A model generated the notes under the pieces. That model searched no databases, had not been told where the DNA came from, and was given only the letters and a program-made list of their open reading frames with translations. From Bdellovibrio bacteriovorus (GTDB lineage Bacteria > Bdellovibrionota > Bdellovibrionia > Bdellovibrionales > Bdellovibrionaceae), in the NCBI RefSeq assembly GCF_001592735.1, contig NZ_LUKE01000003.1:248001-312000 (forward strand): a stretch of 64,000 nt of DNA. The letters run 5' to 3'. The position numbers and the translations under genes are program-made. Positions 61,179-64,000 of this stretch are shown piece by piece (positions within the stretch are counted from its first letter, which is position 1; every line of letters begins with the position of its first letter).

Positions 61179-63611
61179 ATGATGACGCATGGCTTTTTAA
61201 GATTGTTTGTATCATTATGGATCGCTATTTCAATGGTGCTTCCGGCTCAAGCCGCCCAGATGTGCGAATATGTATTCGTAGATCCTACCGTGAAAGTGCG
61301 CGAGGTTGATTTTGGTTTACGCAGCGAAAGTCATTCGCAAACCACCCCGCTGGCCTTGGTGAAGTTTGCTGAAAATAAACAAGCCCTTTGGACTCTCTTA
61401 GAGAAAATCCAGCCCGAACGAAAAAAACAAATCGAACATCTGTTAGCTGCGGTTGAATTTTTCGACTATAAGCATACCGCCAATTCTATCTTGCCTAATT
61501 TCTTAGATGGCAAGCGCAATGCTTTAAATTTTGAACGCCTGTATGACCAATCTGAAGCCATTCGTGGCGCGCCTTTTAAAGGTTTTATCAACGCTCGCGA
61601 TAATTACTTACGCGTTGAAAAGCCTGAAGTCTCCGTCGATATGTTCACCCAAATCCATAAGCGTATCATGGAAGGTGGAGTTGAAGGATTAACCCCCTCA
61701 GATCTAGGTGCTTTGCGTGGGGTGGGCGTCATCGGCAACGCTGCGGGCTCATCTAAACTTGTTCCCAAAGAAGTTCAAACCATCGAGACCAATCCCTACC
61801 TTTACTTCACTAAAACAGACGAAAGCAAAAACCCTCTTCAAGACACGGTGTGGAGCAAAATTAAAATCTGGGGTCAACATCGTGAAATGTCGATCGAACA
61901 AAAAGATCCTATCCTGCTCAGCGGAAGAATTATTTACCCCGCGGTCGGCACGGCCAAAGATAAAACAATCGATCTTATTAGAGATTCGCACCCTGATGTT
62001 TATTTGAGAATCATTAAATTCCGTCAAGAAAATCCAGGAAAAGAAGCTCCAGCATCTTTGCAGCAATCTTTCGTTCGCGCTCTTTTAGAACAGCGTTTTT
62101 CGCAATTTAAAACAGATCGCGAAGCTTTAGGCGAGATCAAAATCGGTATCAACGAAAACCAATATATCGATCTCGTTGCTGATTTCCAACGCGATGTTGT
62201 GGCAATTCATCCTTTCCGCAATGGTAACGGCCGCACCACAAGATTATTCATGAATTATCTTTTAACCAAAGAAGGCTTACCCCCAGTTCGCTTGGTGGAT
62301 CCATTCTTAGACGTTCAAGTTTCACAAAAAGAATGGCGTGAATACGTTCATAAGGGTGTCGTGAATGAAGCGGACCTTCAGGCGGATATCGTAAGCCGTG
62401 TTCGCCAAGGCTTAACCGTGGAATATTCTCCGGATCTGATCTATCCAGGCCTTCCGGATAAGGTTTCCATTTCGCAAAAAACTCAAGGGTCCGATAAAGA
62501 AGTAAAAAACTATGCTCAAAGCAAAGTCGACGCTTCTCAATTTAACGCTTTTGTTAAGACCATGATGGAAGTTCATCCTGAACTTCGTCAAGAAATCAAA
62601 AATGATCAATTACGTGCCATGTCTCGCCTGGCCGATCTTTTTGTAGAATATTATCGTTCCAAAACGGTTCGCTATGTTCATGAAAAAGATGGCGAGCGTG
62701 AAATCGGACTGCGCTTTGTGGATCCCGACTTCGTGGACCTATTCGGTGTTAACCGCGCTTATTCTAAAGAACTTTGGGATATGAAAATAGACCGCTGGTA
62801 TGACAAAGACATGTTGGTCTGGCGTGGTCTTTCTAATAAGCAAACAGAATACACAAACGAACAACTTTTAAACTATTTCCAAACTCCATCCACTCACTTG
62901 CTTTCAAACAGCGCAGTTAAGGCTGTGCGCGAAGGCAAATCTGTGATTGAAGCGGCAAAAGCCGATTTCAACAAATACAACCGTGAACTTTTGAACGGAG
63001 ACGTGGTTCAAATGGCCGTGGATCATCACCGCACGGGACCTCTTTACGGGGACTCTTACGGTTACTCGACTTCGAAACGCGAAGTCGTAGGTAAAGCTTT
63101 CGCGATGGGCGCCATGGTTGTTGGAGAGTACGGAAAACACAATGACCCCGCCCTTCAAGCTCAGCTAAAATCACGCATCAATGTAGCGTCTTACCGCGCT
63201 TTAAAAGACGTCGATTTAGGCCGTTTAAAAGCTTTTGATCCAGATTTTTCTTACATCTATGGCCGCCAGGCGGAGGTCATGGGGATCGGTGGTACGGATG
63301 CCGATGCGATCGTTCTGATTCAAAGAATCGATGCTAAAGGTGATGTCACCCAAACACTTTTAAGAAATATCGATAAGCCCGATGAAATTCTGGTGATCGA
63401 CGGCCGTTATGTTCCGGGCGAAGGTCCCTTAGCGCCAGAGCGTATTACTCAGCGCTATAAACTTTCAAACCCGGGCGCTGATAAAGCTCAACAAGTAAAA
63501 CAAGCAGAAGATGTGCGCGGTGAGCGCGACGTCAGACCTCCAGAGCCGGTGCATAAGCCGGCTCCACAACCTGGATTTTTAAATAAAATAAAAGGCTGGA
63601 TTTTTGGATGA
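61179..63611 (+). CDS. Exported Fic-ADP-ribosyltransferase-like protein
   Basis: 810 residues. The start at 61179 has GAGG 8 bases upstream and gives a signal peptide (residues 1-27, ending PAQAAQ). The N-terminal domain (about 28-150) is shared with the next gene. A Fic domain (about 170-400) has the complete catalytic motif HPFRNGNGRTTR (344-355), able in principle to transfer AMP to proteins. The C-terminal part (about 540-735) shows Arg549 (VWRGLS), STS at 630-632 (YGYSTSKREV) and Q697-A-E699 (GRQAEVMGIGG), the R-S-E pattern of ADP-ribosyltransferases. No inhibitory Fic helix was recognised. Confidence 0.75.
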   Translation: MMTHGFLRLFVSLWIAISMVLPAQAAQMCEYVFVDPTVKVREVDFGLRSESHSQTTPLALVKFAENKQALWTLLEKIQPERKKQIEHLLAAVEFFDYKHTANSILPNFLDGKRNALNFERLYDQSEAIRGAPFKGFINARDNYLRVEKPEVSVDMFTQIHKRIMEGGVEGLTPSDLGALRGVGVIGNAAGSSKLVPKEVQTIETNPYLYFTKTDESKNPLQDTVWSKIKIWGQHREMSIEQKDPILLSGRIIYPAVGTAKDKTIDLIRDSHPDVYLRIIKFRQENPGKEAPASLQQSFVRALLEQRFSQFKTDREALGEIKIGINENQYIDLVADFQRDVVAIHPFRNGNGRTTRLFMNYLLTKEGLPPVRLVDPFLDVQVSQKEWREYVHKGVVNEADLQADIVSRVRQGLTVEYSPDLIYPGLPDKVSISQKTQGSDKEVKNYAQSKVDASQFNAFVKTMMEVHPELRQEIKNDQLRAMSRLADLFVEYYRSKTVRYVHEKDGEREIGLRFVDPDFVDLFGVNRAYSKELWDMKIDRWYDKDMLVWRGLSNKQTEYTNEQLLNYFQTPSTHLLSNSAVKAVREGKSVIEAAKADFNKYNRELLNGDVVQMAVDHHRTGPLYGDSYGYSTSKREVVGKAFAMGAMVVGEYGKHNDPALQAQLKSRINVASYRALKDVDLGRLKAFDPDFSYIYGRQAEVMGIGGTDADAIVLIQRIDAKGDVTQTLLRNIDKPDEILVIDGRYVPGEGPLAPERITQRYKLSNPGADKAQQVKQAEDVRGERDVRPPEPVHKPAPQPGFLNKIKGWIFG

Positions 63612-64000
63612 TGCAAATGTTTCGTAAAACTTTAGGAATGTGGATAGTCCTTCTTATCGCGGCGACTCAAGCCCAAGCTGCGGTGATGTGTGATTATGTA
63701 TTTATAAACCCGACGGTCGCAGCCCGCCCTGTGGGCTTTGGATTGAGATCGGAGTCGGGACATATTACTCCGGTTGAGCTTGCTAAATTCCGCCAAACCA
63801 AAACGGAGCTGTGGCGCACTCTTGAAAAGTTGCCTGCAGAGCGCCGCAAAAACGTGGAGCATCTTTTAGCTTCTATCGAGTTTTTTGATTACACCCATCT
63901 TGCAGCGAAGCTCGTTCCTAATTTTTTATCAGGCGGTAAAGAAAGTTTTGATTTCACCAATCTTTACGACAGCACATACGCCTGGAGTGAGGTCAAAGGC
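63608..64000 (+). CDS. Paralogue of the Fic protein, cut by window end
   Basis: The first 131 residues are visible. The ATG at 63608 overlaps the stop of the preceding gene by 4 bases (ATGA), so translation is coupled. A signal peptide (residues 1-24, ending TQAQA) leads into CDYVFINPTVAARPVGFGLRSES, matching CEYVFVDPTVKVREVDFGLRSES of the preceding gene. Further shared blocks are HLLASIEFFDYTH versus HLLAAVEFFDYKH and LVPNFLSG versus ILPNFLDG. Its catalytic part lies outside the window. Confidence 0.85.
   Translation, partial: MMQMFRKTLGMWIVLLIAATQAQAAVMCDYVFINPTVAARPVGFGLRSESGHITPVELAKFRQTKTELWRTLEKLPAERRKNVEHLLASIEFFDYTHLAAKLVPNFLSGGKESFDFTNLYDSTYAWSEVKG

Noticed and set aside
1-64000. 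CRISPR arrays, prophage or insertion sequences
   Set aside because: No regularly spaced repeats, no phage structural genes, transposase or integrase motifs were seen on either strand.

Overview
The window looks like chromosomal DNA of a Bdellovibrio-type predatory bacterium (Bdellovibrionota). This is inferred from several things: moderate GC, dense genes, many small exported proteins and lipoproteins without clear homologues, a TIGR02147-type regulator, a fused LivM-LivG transporter gene, exported hydrolases, and housekeeping genes of Gram-negative character. I see no prophage, insertion sequence, CRISPR array or rRNA. One tRNA gene (tRNA-Val, anticodon GAC) is present. No gene-free stretch exceeds 300 bases; the longest (12311-12604) is described as its own entry.

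Layout. 1-3732: exported or hypothetical proteins, a secreted HNH nuclease and a soluble GAF histidine kinase. 3795-11949: housekeeping block with miaB, a DUF151 nuclease, a CPA2 antiporter, a gamma carbonic anhydrase, guaB-guaA and a small AgmX/PglI-like protein. 11966-13570: a PadR regulator divergent from an exported protein, separated by an unusual control region (C10 tract, about 65 bases of nearly pure A/T, two perfect palindromes). 13629-19281: dnaE followed by two FlgT/CsgG-like envelope genes. 19290-26819: TetR regulator with operator, fadI-like thiolase, an alpha/beta hydrolase and a branched-chain amino acid ABC transporter. 26973-28936: three exported proteins, two of them paralogues, then tRNA-Val and two GNAT acetyltransferases. 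30433-36713: TIGR02147 regulator, lipoproteins, GST, ttcA, an MscS channel and an NlpC/P60-like lipoprotein. 36851-49911: PilZ/RDD membrane proteins, an RNA methyltransferase, a 2H-phosphoesterase-like lipoprotein, a large PD40-M28-PDZ lipoprotein peptidase, a KH protein, an APH-type kinase and an OmpA-family protein. 50066-56306: MerR, DUF72, an EEP hydrolase coupled to a PLD-VTT fusion, an SDR and a second PLD. 56366-58842: small exported proteins, one with kinase-like motifs.

The most interesting region is 59062-64000. It holds a lipoprotein with a NADAR (ADP-ribose processing) domain, a class V aminotransferase, and an 810-residue protein with a signal peptide that joins a complete Fic motif (HPFRNGNGRTTR) to a C-terminal segment with an R / STS / QAE pattern typical of ADP-ribosyltransferases. 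A second gene with a homologous N-terminus follows by a 4-base start/stop overlap and runs off the window. My hypothesis is an exported nucleotide-transfer effector family (AMPylation plus ADP-ribosylation) with a candidate envelope-anchored ADP-ribose-removing partner. The motifs are visible in the sequence; the functional link is inference.
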